Of a stretch of 64,000 nt of DNA, positions 44,112 through 52,852 are shown in pieces. Each line of letters starts with the position of its first letter. Positions within the stretch are counted from its first letter, which is position 1. The DNA is from Bacteroidales bacterium UBA4070. Its GTDB lineage: Bacteria; Bacteroidota; Bacteroidia; Bacteroidales; VadinHA17. The stretch spans positions 62,001-126,000 of the forward strand of contig DFYY01000037.1 in the NCBI GenBank assembly GCA_002383485.1. Direction: 5' to 3'. Below the pieces are notes generated by a model. That model searched no databases and was not told where the DNA came from. It saw only the letters and a list, made by a program, of their open reading frames with translations. Position numbers and translations under genes: made by a program.

Positions 44112-45505
44112 CCTACAATTTTTTCAAATGCCTGAATAATTCTTTCATTGGCTTCTTGCAGAGGGTACAAAGCAACTTTTTGATGCCACTTCCTACAATC
44201 TTCTACAATCATTTTGGAATTATATAACGCGAAACGAATTTTATCAGACCATTGGTTCTTATTAGTTATCCAAACTACTGGCACTAAATCTTCAATTGTC
44301 TGAAAATGTAGGTACTTGTAAATACGATTTATGTCCCATTTATGACCGTCTTTTAGTTGATAATTAATATAAATACAAGGTTTATTATAAACCACAAAAT
44401 CATGAGCCATTGTACTTCCAATATTTACAACAAATTCAGAGTGATACACAGTATTTACTAAGAGAGCAGTGTCCTCTCGCTTGGCTACTTGCCGATCCCA
44501 ACCCGCTTTAGGATCAATACTACTCCAGAGCGGTCTAACCTCCGAAATATTATCCTTATTCCTACACAATACTTCGTCAAATCTACCAGAAGTATCCACT
44601 GGACATCTGCGAAATAAAATATGAATTTTTTTTGCATCTCTTGAATTCCATTTTCTGATGGCTTCCGCTAAATGATCCAAGTATTCCTGATCATATGGTG
44701 ATGTGGTAATGTCATCGCCGGAAAAACAAATCCATAATCTGTCTGCTGGTAGATTATACTTTACAGCAAAATCATTTCTGGTAGTGATTATCTCTTTATC
44801 AAAATACGGGACAAATTGAGGTGTACCTGTAATTAGAATGCGATCATCATCTACTTCAGGATAATAGGTCTGTAATTCCTTTTTCATGTGTTGACTCCAA
44901 ACAAGGTAAAAATCAGCATCAACATATAAATTACCTTTTGGCAAGTTATCCCATGAGTAAATAAAACACGCTGTGGGAATTGAACAATTTCGTGAAACAA
45001 TCAATGGTGCTATAGCTTTTGATGCCCTTTGGTGTGTGCAAAATATCAGATCGGGATTTAAGAACATAATCTGATCTTCACATTTCTTATAATATTTCAA
45101 TCTGGAAAAATTATAGCCATATTTTCTTTTAAGTAATCTAAGCTCTGAATAATCCTTATACTTTAAAGTTAGAAACTCTTGATAAATAATCCTTAATATA
45201 TCTCTTAATGACTTTATTTGAATTCTGAATATGTGACTTAAATATACCGGATTATCGAATTTTTTTGCCTGCCAGCGAAGCATGCCGATAGACCACGCTC
45301 TTCTTTGAATTTCAATTATTGTGTTTGTGTGTTGCTCTTTCGGCAGAGGAATTTTGTTAACTCTTTGATCTTCAATTAAACTTAAGACATTTTCGTCTGC
45401 CCAAGCAACAATCTCATGACCAGCATTTATTGCTCTTTCTACAAAATCAGTATAAATAAAATTGCGTACCCCGACGCCGTCAGGAAGTAAAAGGAGTATT
45501 TTCAT
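44108..45505 (-). CDS. GT-B-fold glycosyltransferase-like protein of surface-glycan clusters
   Basis: A 465-aa protein I recognise only as a GT-B-like family found in capsule loci. The N-terminus MKILLLLPDGVGVRNFIYTD looks like a Rossmann start. The signature region is CFIYSWDNLPKGNLYVDAD, followed by YLVWSQHMKKELQTYYPEV and ILITGTPQFVPY. LWICFSGDDITTSPYDQEYL opens the second domain. It resembles CDP-glycerol-transferase-like or 2-epimerase-like folds. The cluster makes a CMP-activated sugar but has no known sialyltransferase, so this is one candidate for that role. That is speculative. Confidence 0.6.
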   Translation of the reverse strand: MKILLLLPDGVGVRNFIYTDFVERAINAGHEIVAWADENVLSLIEDQRVNKIPLPKEQHTNTIIEIQRRAWSIGMLRWQAKKFDNPVYLSHIFRIQIKSLRDILRIIYQEFLTLKYKDYSELRLLKRKYGYNFSRLKYYKKCEDQIMFLNPDLIFCTHQRASKAIAPLIVSRNCSIPTACFIYSWDNLPKGNLYVDADFYLVWSQHMKKELQTYYPEVDDDRILITGTPQFVPYFDKEIITTRNDFAVKYNLPADRLWICFSGDDITTSPYDQEYLDHLAEAIRKWNSRDAKKIHILFRRCPVDTSGRFDEVLCRNKDNISEVRPLWSSIDPKAGWDRQVAKREDTALLVNTVYHSEFVVNIGSTMAHDFVVYNKPCIYINYQLKDGHKWDINRIYKYLHFQTIEDLVPVVWITNKNQWSDKIRFALYNSKMIVEDCRKWHQKVALYPLQEANERIIQAFEKIVG

Positions 45506-46941
45506 CTATATGATAAAATAATTCTTAGTGCGTTTTTAGACTTCTCAATATCCAAAACACCATAGAGTAAACTAAAAATTAATAAATAAATGCCTACAAT
45601 TAATGCTTTAATTGATTGTGAAGAGATGTTCAAGGTAATGAAGCCAATCGATACAAGTAATAAAACCAAAAGGATTTCATACTTTTCTGATGAGATTATT
45701 TGACCAATACTTACTGACGTTTTTTTTATTCCTATGACAAATTTAGTAAAATCAAAAAACAGTGATGTGATACAAAAGGCCATCACGTATGGAATAAGCT
45801 CTCCTTTTTGAAAATTTGCTATGCATAGTAAAATCAAAACCAATACGCCTGCTTTCATTAAAGCTATTTTAGAAGTTATCTGTGGATAACCAAGTCCTGT
45901 CAGCAATGATGAAAAAGGAAACAATAACGATATGACTGAATAATATATCAATAGTAATTTCACAATTTGTGAAACATGAAGCCACCTGTCACTGTACACA
46001 AACGAAATAATCTCATCAGTATAAACTACCATAAAAATCATGACTGGAAAAATCAATAATCCAATAATGCGCTGAATCACAAGTAACTTATCATAAATCA
46101 TTGAATCTCCCGATCTAAATCGAGTCGTATAAGTCATTATTAATTGTTGCTGAGGCGACACTAAATATGTAAATGGAGCGGCTCCGACTCCCCAAGCAAA
46201 TCCATACTGCCCCACAACATTTTTCGGGAAAAATAGTGAAAGCAGAATTCTGTCTATCTGCTGTACCGCAAACATCGCTGCAGAACCGAATAATACATGT
46301 TTGCCAAAATTAAATATGTCTCTAATAACAGGCTTATTCCAATTAAACCGTTCAGGACGATATTTTTGAACATTCAATAGATACACCATTCGTGTAAAAC
46401 TGCCTAAAACCGGACCTATGCCAAAACAGAGACCACCTATTCCCAAAAATGCACCACCAACCTTTCCGGTTGTTGAGGCTAGTTCTTTAAGTATATTCCC
46501 GATGGTTATCTTTTTGAAGTCAAATTTACTTTTTAACAATACTTCGTTGGGCGCATTGAAACCTTCAAGGAGCAGAGAGAAAGCCATCATCAGAATTATT
46601 CTTCCACTCATGCGATCATCTGTTAGAAGTATTAATCCACCACCGATCAGTAGCTGTGCTATGAACAAAATTGCATTCGTTGCTAATCTCAGGTTAAAAA
46701 CCTGATCAAGTACTTTTCTTTTATCTTCATCATTACCTTTAAATTGCAAGAAGTAAATCTCATAGCCCATCCCTCCTATCTGGCCAATAAGTCCTGTAAA
46801 GATCGTAGCTATTACAAGTGCACCGTAGTCGGACTCAAACAACAGCCTTGCCAGAATGATTGAACTAAGCGCAGAAATCCCCCTTGAAATGAAGCTGCCA
46901 ATCAGAACAGCTTTCCCGGCCTTTACAACATTGGATGACAA
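45502..46941 (-). CDS. Wzx-type flippase, MATE/MOP superfamily
   Basis: A polysaccharide-transporter membrane protein (479 aa) with about 12-14 hydrophobic helices. The N-terminus MSSNVVKAGKAVLIGSFISRG followed by LARLLFESDYGALVIATIF is typical of the Polysacc_synt group, the second segment being the conserved LxPxDyG-like motif. It should flip undecaprenyl-linked repeat units to the periplasm for the polymerase at 36263. It overlaps the next gene by four bases. A 273-bp non-coding gap lies upstream. Confidence 0.87.
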   Translation of the reverse strand: MSSNVVKAGKAVLIGSFISRGISALSSIILARLLFESDYGALVIATIFTGLIGQIGGMGYEIYFLQFKGNDEDKRKVLDQVFNLRLATNAILFIAQLLIGGGLILLTDDRMSGRIILMMAFSLLLEGFNAPNEVLLKSKFDFKKITIGNILKELASTTGKVGGAFLGIGGLCFGIGPVLGSFTRMVYLLNVQKYRPERFNWNKPVIRDIFNFGKHVLFGSAAMFAVQQIDRILLSLFFPKNVVGQYGFAWGVGAAPFTYLVSPQQQLIMTYTTRFRSGDSMIYDKLLVIQRIIGLLIFPVMIFMVVYTDEIISFVYSDRWLHVSQIVKLLLIYYSVISLLFPFSSLLTGLGYPQITSKIALMKAGVLVLILLCIANFQKGELIPYVMAFCITSLFFDFTKFVIGIKKTSVSIGQIISSEKYEILLVLLLVSIGFITLNISSQSIKALIVGIYLLIFSLLYGVLDIEKSKNALRIILSYR

Positions 46942-47214
46942 ATATGGATTATTTAAGAATATCTAAATTACTCAATCAACCAAGTGAAAATCTTGTCCTT
47001 TGTCATTAATGAAACCTGATCTCATTTTTTCCAGCTTATACTTGCTTTATAAAACCATCAACTTATTATAACACTCCTCTAAACTTAGGCCAATGGCCTT
47101 TATCATGAGACTCGATAAGGCTGAGCATCCAACATTTTCTCTAAAATACCAAAATGAGTGCGAAGACTTCCAAGAATTCAGGAAATTCAACATATTTAAA
47201 ACTGCTCTCCAATT
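46942..47214. other. AT-rich gap between flippase and dehydrogenase genes
   Basis: No reading frame is supported here. A short palindrome, TTAGGCCAATGGCCT, lies near 47082-47096. A box one base off the -7 consensus (CATATTTG) overlaps the flippase start region, so a promoter for the glycosyltransferase operon may lie here. Confidence 0.35.
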
Positions 47215-48129
47215 CTATAAATTAGCCAAATATTCCTCACATAATTTCATTGCCTCGGATGTTGCTCCGCCAATGTGGGGAGTAATAATTATATTTTGGT
47301 ATTTGCTTTTAAGTTGCCACAAAGGGCTTTTGCTAATATTGTCCATTTCTGTTGCTAAAACATCAACAGCAACACCTCCGAGCTGTCCACTTGATAAAGC
47401 ATTTGCTACAGCTTGTTCATCCAATATGTTTCCGCGTGATGTATTAATTAGAAAGGCTCCTTTTTTTAGAGTCTCAATATTCCGTTCATTAATAAGATGT
47501 CTGGTGGAATCGTTCAAGTGAACATGAATGCTAATGAAATCTGAAATTGATAAGAGTTCTTTTAGTTCCGCTATTTTTCTATATTTGGTAGTAGTCACAT
47601 TTGGGTCATAATAGTAGATTACCATATCAAATGCCTCAGCAAAATGTGCCACTTTACTGCCTGTACGGCCCAAACCTATAATTCCTATTATCTTGCCCTT
47701 TATCTGATGTCCCCTGAATAAATCACGTTCCCAAAAACCTTTTGAAACATGGAGATCAGCTGCAGGAATCATTCTGGCTAGAGAAAGTAATAAAGCCCAG
47801 GTATGTTCCGCCGTGGAAGGAATTGTACTTAAGAAATCCTTTTGGCCTCTGAGGCTGACAAGTGAAATACCTCTTATTTTAACGGCAGATAAATCTATGT
47901 GATCAAGCCCGGTGGTAGAAGATACCAGAATTTTTAAATCAGGAAATTTATCTAAAATATTTGAGTCAACCCTTCTTGCTAAACGTATGATAAGAACTTC
48001 TACGTTTTTGAAACACAGGGCATTGTCAATTTCTTCCCAGTTACCGGCATGATAACTATAACCCTTTTTCTCCCAGGCTAAGATTGCACTCTCGCTAAAA
48101 CGCAGCGGTTCAGCATTATACGCGATCAT
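47215..48129 (-). CDS. D-isomer-specific 2-hydroxyacid dehydrogenase
   Basis: An NAD-dependent dehydrogenase (about 304 aa from the preferred ATG). The Rossmann motif is GIIGLGRTGSKVA, with NTSRGNILDE supplying the catalytic Arg, and ITPHIGGATSEA the catalytic His. The relaxed first half (NAEPLRFSESAILAWEKKGY) is the substrate domain. Starting at 48129 gives an ATGA overlap with the neuA stop; a start at 48150 would add seven residues. It is placed directly after neuA in the sialic-acid-type operon. Its substrate is unknown; it might make an acid substituent. Confidence 0.85.
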   Translation of the reverse strand: MIAYNAEPLRFSESAILAWEKKGYSYHAGNWEEIDNALCFKNVEVLIIRLARRVDSNILDKFPDLKILVSSTTGLDHIDLSAVKIRGISLVSLRGQKDFLSTIPSTAEHTWALLLSLARMIPAADLHVSKGFWERDLFRGHQIKGKIIGIIGLGRTGSKVAHFAEAFDMVIYYYDPNVTTTKYRKIAELKELLSISDFISIHVHLNDSTRHLINERNIETLKKGAFLINTSRGNILDEQAVANALSSGQLGGVAVDVLATEMDNISKSPLWQLKSKYQNIIITPHIGGATSEAMKLCEEYLANL

Positions 48130-48824
48130 TTCAGGTGTCCTTTTTTCCATGCATTGATGAGTGTTTCGGCAATTAGCATATCGCGAGGTCCATCGATATT
48201 TAGCAACTGATAAGACGGCATTTCATATGCCAGGCTTGGTTTAGCCATTACTTTATTATCTTTTAAAATTGACTGTACCCTTGTGACATATATTGAACCA
48301 TTCCGGAAGTAAGCAGGTTCTATTGCTTGCCTCCTCGTTTCTTCAAGACTTGAATTAATTGCTATTAATCTCTCACCATCTTTCCAATACATTCTTGATG
48401 GATGGATATCATTCATTGCACATACACTGATTATGCTATTGGCATCAGGATTGTTAATTAGCATTTTAATCGCTTCATCAATTTGTTCTCCGTTCCTGAT
48501 CGGGGAAGTCGGCTGCAAAAGTACTAAAGCATCCCATTTTCTTTCTGACGTTTCAAGAACTGCCCTGATTGTATCTATAATGGGGCTAGTATCTGTTGCA
48601 AGTTCAGCTTGACGAAAATGAAGTTTTACTTTTTCAAAATGTCCTGCGATAGCTAACAACTCTTCATCATCACTACTAACCCAAATTTCGTCAATTAACT
48701 TGCTATCAAGTGCTGCTTCAATTGAATACTCGATTAAAGGTCTGCCACATACTTTCTCTTTATTCTTTCCCGGTACACCTTTTGAGCCTCCGCGTGCAGG
48801 TATCAATGCAAGGATTTTCATCAA
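48126..48824 (-). CDS. neuA: CMP-nonulosonate (sialic acid) cytidylyltransferase
   Basis: Activates a nonulosonic acid with CTP to the CMP-sugar (232 aa). The N-terminal signature LIPARGGSKGVPGKNKE is complete, followed by DEIWVSSDDEELLAIA and LLQPTSPIRNG. Family length is near 225-230 aa. It is coupled to neuC by a four-base overlap. With neuB and neuC it completes a pathway from UDP-GlcNAc to a CMP-linked sialic-acid-type sugar. The sugar could be Neu5Ac or a relative such as legionaminic acid; the sequence does not settle this. Confidence 0.9.
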   Translation of the reverse strand: MMKILALIPARGGSKGVPGKNKEKVCGRPLIEYSIEAALDSKLIDEIWVSSDDEELLAIAGHFEKVKLHFRQAELATDTSPIIDTIRAVLETSERKWDALVLLQPTSPIRNGEQIDEAIKMLINNPDANSIISVCAMNDIHPSRMYWKDGERLIAINSSLEETRRQAIEPAYFRNGSIYVTRVQSILKDNKVMAKPSLAYEMPSYQLLNIDGPRDMLIAETLINAWKKGHLK

Positions 48825-49978
48825 AATGTTATTGTTTTATGAAACCTGAGAGGTACCGATGCAAGGAGATCTGCAATCTGCTTCCCGCCGTCACCCTTTC
48901 CATAGATATCTGAAGGTTCTGCCTTCCCATTCTTAAGACACGTAATTACTGCGTTAAGAATCTGATCTCTTGAATAATCCACGTCTGTCACATTTTTTCC
49001 CCTCTCGCGCCCATTCTGCCTGCTTCCTATATTGACTGCAGGCACGCCAAGCCATGCACACTCTCGTATGCCAACACTCGAGTTGCCAACGATACACTTT
49101 GAATTGACAAGGAGCCGGAGAAAATCTTCACCATCCATATTCTTGAAAAAATGCATGTGATGCGGCTGATATTTTTCCCTGAAAGACCTTATACCTGTTG
49201 AGGTGCCGTCAGAACCAGCGTCAACATTTGGCCAAAACCATAACACGGCCTTATTTATATCTTTTAAAGCAAATAATGTTTCTTCTATATGTGCCCTGCT
49301 TTCCCTATATTCGTTGGTAACGGGATGCTGCATGACCACAATATACCCATCCCCTATCGAAGGTTTCGTTCCTACACCGCCATACTTTTCATAAGGTTCA
49401 AATTTTAACACCGGATCCTTTGCTACACTGGCTGCAATGTCGATTGATGGGCAACCTGTGTTGAACACAAATTCCGGATCTTCGCCAAGCTTCAGCACCC
49501 TCTGCCTTGAACCTTCTGAAGCGACAAAGTGATAATCTGCCAGTTTAGTAATGCTATGTCTGACCTTTTCATCAATACTGCCTGAAACCTCACCGCCCTG
49601 GATGTGTGCGAGTGGTATGTTCATGTATGTTGCCGCCACAGCTGTCGCCATTGTCTCAAATCGGTCAGCCACAGTTACAACTATGTCAGGTTTTATATTG
49701 TTGAACACCGTAGAAAGCTCGAGGATCCCAATGCCGGTAGTCTTAGCTGCGGACATCAGGTTCTCGCCTTCAAGAACATTAAAAACCCGGCTCACGACCT
49801 CAAATCCGTCTTTCTCAATAAAGTTCACAGCGGTTCCATAGCGGTCAAGAAGTGCTGAGCCTGAAACCACAAGCTGTAATTCAAGATCCGGATGTTCCTT
49901 AATTGCCTGAAGTACGGTTTTAACCCTGCTGTAACTGGGACGGGCTGTAATTACAACACATATCTTTCTTTTACTCAT
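48821..49978 (-). CDS. neuC: UDP-GlcNAc 2-epimerase, hydrolysing, NeuC-type
   Basis: Converts UDP-GlcNAc (or a derivative) to free ManNAc-type sugar and UDP (385 aa). The N-terminus VVITARPSYSRVKTVLQAI differs from the WecB start (GARPNFMK). VTVADRFETMATAVAA, HIQGGEVSGSIDEKVR and NSSVGIRECAWLGVPAVNIG are the NeuC-type motifs. Its overlaps with neuB and neuA (four bases each) show a tight operon. It is distinct from the two WecB-type enzymes in the window, which keep the nucleotide. Confidence 0.9.
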   Translation of the reverse strand: MSKRKICVVITARPSYSRVKTVLQAIKEHPDLELQLVVSGSALLDRYGTAVNFIEKDGFEVVSRVFNVLEGENLMSAAKTTGIGILELSTVFNNIKPDIVVTVADRFETMATAVAATYMNIPLAHIQGGEVSGSIDEKVRHSITKLADYHFVASEGSRQRVLKLGEDPEFVFNTGCPSIDIAASVAKDPVLKFEPYEKYGGVGTKPSIGDGYIVVMQHPVTNEYRESRAHIEETLFALKDINKAVLWFWPNVDAGSDGTSTGIRSFREKYQPHHMHFFKNMDGEDFLRLLVNSKCIVGNSSVGIRECAWLGVPAVNIGSRQNGRERGKNVTDVDYSRDQILNAVITCLKNGKAEPSDIYGKGDGGKQIADLLASVPLRFHKTITF

Positions 49979-50985
49979 TTCAAATCGTTATAATTTAAGA
50001 ACTCCCATTCATCCATATCCCTTCTCAGTTTTTTCCCTATTACAGAATCATATTCTGAAGCCGGTATGCCATAACCTCTTGGTTTCTTGGCTTCCAGTAC
50101 ATCAAGCGTGATCATATCCCCCCTTTTCATGTTCCGGTTTATGGCAAGTGACTTTTCAAATATTGTTTTTAGCTCAGCAAACTTTGAAATATCATTTTTA
50201 TTGACAGGGTTAATTAATGACTGTCTGATAATCCTTATGCCCTGGACGGCAGTTGTCGTCTGGCTTATTGTCAGAGACGCCGGGGAGTCCGGTCCAAACA
50301 TCCTTTTGTCGAATGCCACATGAAATTCAATTATATCAGCCCCGAGAGCAGCCGCAGCGAGGGAAGCATATATTTCACCTGAATGGTCACTTAAACCAAC
50401 GGGGACGTTGTATCTGTTCCTAAGTTCATCCAATACATTTAATCCCCACTCTTCAGGCTTTACAGGATAAGCTGTGGTACATTGCAGTATTGATAAATCG
50501 CAGTTTCGTGATTTCAGCAGATCAACAGCACTGTCAAGCTCTCCAAACGAACTCATTCCCGAGGAGAGAATTACAGGTTTACTGTATGATGCTATTTTAT
50601 TCAGCATAAGATGATTGGTTACTTCGCCTGATCCCACTTTGAACCTTCTCACCTGAAGTCGGCCCAAAAGATCAACTGCTTCGTTGCTGAAGCATGATGC
50701 CATGAACTCAAGACCGTTTTTCTCACAGTGATCCTTTAGCCCGGCCCATTCTTCTTCAGAGAATTCCATCCTTTTCCAATAATCGTACCTGGTTGAATCT
50801 TCATAACTGAATTTTAATCTAAACTGTTCATGCATGCTGCTTTCTGCGTGAGCTATGTGAACCTGAAACTTTACAGCATCAACACCAGTCTCTTTAAGCG
50901 CATCGATAAATGAATGAGCTATTCCAAGACTGCCGTCATGAGCCTGGCCCACTTCTGCAATGATAAAAATGTCATTAGTATTCAT
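49975..50985 (-). CDS. neuB: Sialic-acid-type synthase, NeuB
   Basis: Condenses phosphoenolpyruvate with a ManNAc-type sugar (about 336 aa). The TIM barrel has FIIAEVGQAHDGSLGIAHSF, DAVKFQVHIA, KVGSGEVTNH, LSSGMSSFGELD, LQCTTAYPVKPEEWGL and GLSDHSGEI. The last 60 residues form an antifreeze-like SAF domain (MKRGDMITLDVLEAKKPRGYGI). ATG at 50985 is preferred, since the 11 residues before it are not typical; the frame opens at 51018. It is first in the neuBCA operon, with a non-coding gap of about 125 bp before the plus-strand gene. Confidence 0.9.
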   Translation of the reverse strand: MNTNDIFIIAEVGQAHDGSLGIAHSFIDALKETGVDAVKFQVHIAHAESSMHEQFRLKFSYEDSTRYDYWKRMEFSEEEWAGLKDHCEKNGLEFMASCFSNEAVDLLGRLQVRRFKVGSGEVTNHLMLNKIASYSKPVILSSGMSSFGELDSAVDLLKSRNCDLSILQCTTAYPVKPEEWGLNVLDELRNRYNVPVGLSDHSGEIYASLAAAALGADIIEFHVAFDKRMFGPDSPASLTISQTTTAVQGIRIIRQSLINPVNKNDISKFAELKTIFEKSLAINRNMKRGDMITLDVLEAKKPRGYGIPASEYDSVIGKKLRRDMDEWEFLNYNDLK

Positions 50986-51143
50986 GGTGGCTATCAGGGA
51001 TTTATTCAAGATTATCACACAATGTGATGAGATGGTTTACCGATTTGATATTCCCTCCACGGTTTGTTATTTGCCTATTGACAAGTAATAGTGTTTGAAT
51101 TAACTTTAGGTCTGTGAAAGTTAAACTCTAAAATCTTTATGCT

Positions 51144-51383
51144 ATGAAATCAAAATTTCTCACTCTCGACTGGAAGGATTTTTCCAGGGGTCTTCTGATT
51201 GCTTTTCTTACTGCCGTACTGACCGGTGTGATTAATATTCTTGATGCCGGGGCTGTGTTCACATGGGTCACCATGAAGCCGGTGCTGATTGCCGGGGTCT
51301 CGGCCGCTCTCTCTTACCTTCTGAAGTGTCTGGCGACCAACTCGCAGGATCAGATGTTCAAAAGGGAGCCTGTGTTGACCTGA
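51144..51383 (+). CDS. Small two-helix membrane protein, holin-like
   Basis: The only plus-strand gene I support (79 aa). Two hydrophobic helices, GLLIAFLTAVLTGVINIL and MKPVLIAGVSAALSYLLKCL, are joined by a short turn, with a charged C-terminus. The size and layout are those of phage-type holins, and similar small proteins are common in Bacteroidota, but I cannot name the family. It faces the neuB operon divergently and the hicA stub convergently. The nearby papain-like protease and lipoprotein genes on the other strand may be related in function. Confidence 0.6.
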   Translation: MKSKFLTLDWKDFSRGLLIAFLTAVLTGVINILDAGAVFTWVTMKPVLIAGVSAALSYLLKCLATNSQDQMFKREPVLT

Positions 51384-51396
51384 ATTCTGCTGATTG

Positions 51397-51447
51397 CTAT
51401 TTGCGGAATTTAACTACCGGTATATTTGATAGTTTCCTTGCAGACAT
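51397..51447 (-). pseudogene. hicA toxin stub
   Basis: After the HicB-like stop, the minus strand encodes MSARKLSNIPVVKFRK and then TAG. This is the usual HicA opening, but the dsRBD-like body with its catalytic His is missing. The truncation lies next to the 3' end of the plus-strand gene, as if that gene's insertion or a deletion removed the rest. Confidence 0.5.
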
Positions 51448-51459
51448 GGCAGCCTTGGC

Positions 51460-51876
51460 TTATACAGGCAAGCCTACCTCCTCGTGAAAAGTACTTACGC
51501 TGTACTTGTCAAAAATCTCTGAGATAAATTCATTTTCATTAATAACCGTTGTAATGCTTGGTGCTAATAACTTACGGGGGTGTTTCTCCGAACCCTTAAC
51601 CTCCCAACCCAGATCAGCCAGAACTTTGGCAATAGTCTTCTTTTTTACAGTATAATCAACAAAATCTTCCATGACGACCTCGAAGGATTTTTTTGCCTGA
51701 TCCTCGTCACTGCCGTAACCTGTAAGGTCGAGGTGGGGGGAATAGACAAAATGAACCTCGTTTTCATCCTGAAAATGAAAGAGCAACAGCTTTACCCTTA
51801 CGACGGATGTCTTGCCCTGATACTTGCCATCAAAAATATAAGGAGCCATATTCTCTGAGTATTTCAATAAATACAA
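51460..51876 (-). CDS. HicB-like antitoxin
   Basis: A 138-aa protein whose core FVYSPHLDLTGYGSDEDQAKKSFEV and DYTVKKKTIAKVLADLGWEV matches the Bacteroidota HicB-like family (partial RNase-H fold; the strings are two separate blocks). The N-terminal 30 residues are unusual, and a second ATG at 51849 gives a more typical length. The C-terminus after LLAPSITTVINENEF would normally bear the DNA-binding part. Its usual toxin partner, hicA, survives only as a 16-codon stub downstream, so this is an orphan antitoxin. Confidence 0.6.
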   Translation of the reverse strand: MYLLKYSENMAPYIFDGKYQGKTSVVRVKLLLFHFQDENEVHFVYSPHLDLTGYGSDEDQAKKSFEVVMEDFVDYTVKKKTIAKVLADLGWEVKGSEKHPRKLLAPSITTVINENEFISEIFDKYSVSTFHEEVGLPV

Positions 51877-51910
51877 ACCATAAAAATAACAATCTTATCA
51901 GGTTATGGGT

Positions 51911-52852
51911 TCACAGCCCGAAGTTGCCGGTATCAATCCACTTCATGTCAATCAGAGACCAGAAGTCGAGGGCGAGGCCGTTGAGTACGTAGTCATAAGG
52001 GAGCCAGCCGTAGCCGTCGTCGCCCCAGGTCTTGCCCCAGGAGTTGCGGATAAGGAGAGCGCCTTTGGATGATGTGTTGCATTTCAGATTGGCGATCTTA
52101 TGTTCGTCATCATATCCGACTGCCATGACCGCATGACCCCACTGTGCTTTCTCGCCCTTGCACGGATAGGGTATATCGCCGGGGGCTGCTGACTCTTCAA
52201 ATGACTCAAACCCCCAGAAGCCTAGCATGGAGGGTATCCCGGCCGTCAGGTAGCTTTTGACTGAGGCCAGCACATCTGCTGTCTTAGTCTCAGAGCCCTG
52301 TGGATCGTGACAGAAATATTTCACTGTCGAGTAGTTTTCAGCCAGCGCATAGACAAACCCGGACGGCTCTTTGTCAAAGTCCTTCACCTTGTAGGGCCAG
52401 TACTTTTCATCCGGCACACCGCAGAGAACCAGGGCACCCATAGCCTCGCGCAGCCAGGCGCCGGTGTCACCCGAGACCTGCATCAGGTTGCGGGTGGTCT
52501 TGTAAAGGAAGAGTCGTGAGGCATCGATATGTTTACCGAAGGATCTTTTCTCAAAGTACTCCACCATGCCTGCTGCGGCATTTGCCGTGCAGGAGCCCAG
52601 ATCGAGCTGATTTTCAATGGGGCTGCACCACTCACGCAGGTCGACGGATGAGCTCTGTGTGAGCCTGAAAGAACGCAGGGCCAGATCCTTGTTATCAGCT
52701 TTGGGGAACTTCAGCTTCCTGTTAAATGCCGTTATCTGACGGTGAAGTGGGGTGTAGTCGCGCAGGTCAGGCTGCGGGGCGAGCCATCCGGTGCCTACCT
52801 TGTGAGGCACGCCGGAGACCCATATCTTACGGTTGAGGACCCTGTTCTTCAT
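51911..52852 (-). CDS. Papain-family (C1A) cysteine protease
   Basis: A C1 peptidase (313 aa) with all catalytic parts: the oxyanion Gln and nucleophile Cys in NQLDLGSCTANAAAG, His in WGHAVMAVGYDDEH, and Asn in LIRNSWGKTWGDDGYGWLP. About 80 N-terminal residues form a short pro-like region (DLRDYTPLHRQI). No signal peptide is visible, so export would need a non-Sec route or lysis. The start overlaps the stop of the lipoprotein gene by four bases, so the two work as a pair. Confidence 0.85.
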   Translation of the reverse strand: MKNRVLNRKIWVSGVPHKVGTGWLAPQPDLRDYTPLHRQITAFNRKLKFPKADNKDLALRSFRLTQSSSVDLREWCSPIENQLDLGSCTANAAAGMVEYFEKRSFGKHIDASRLFLYKTTRNLMQVSGDTGAWLREAMGALVLCGVPDEKYWPYKVKDFDKEPSGFVYALAENYSTVKYFCHDPQGSETKTADVLASVKSYLTAGIPSMLGFWGFESFEESAAPGDIPYPCKGEKAQWGHAVMAVGYDDEHKIANLKCNTSSKGALLIRNSWGKTWGDDGYGWLPYDYVLNGLALDFWSLIDMKWIDTGNFGL

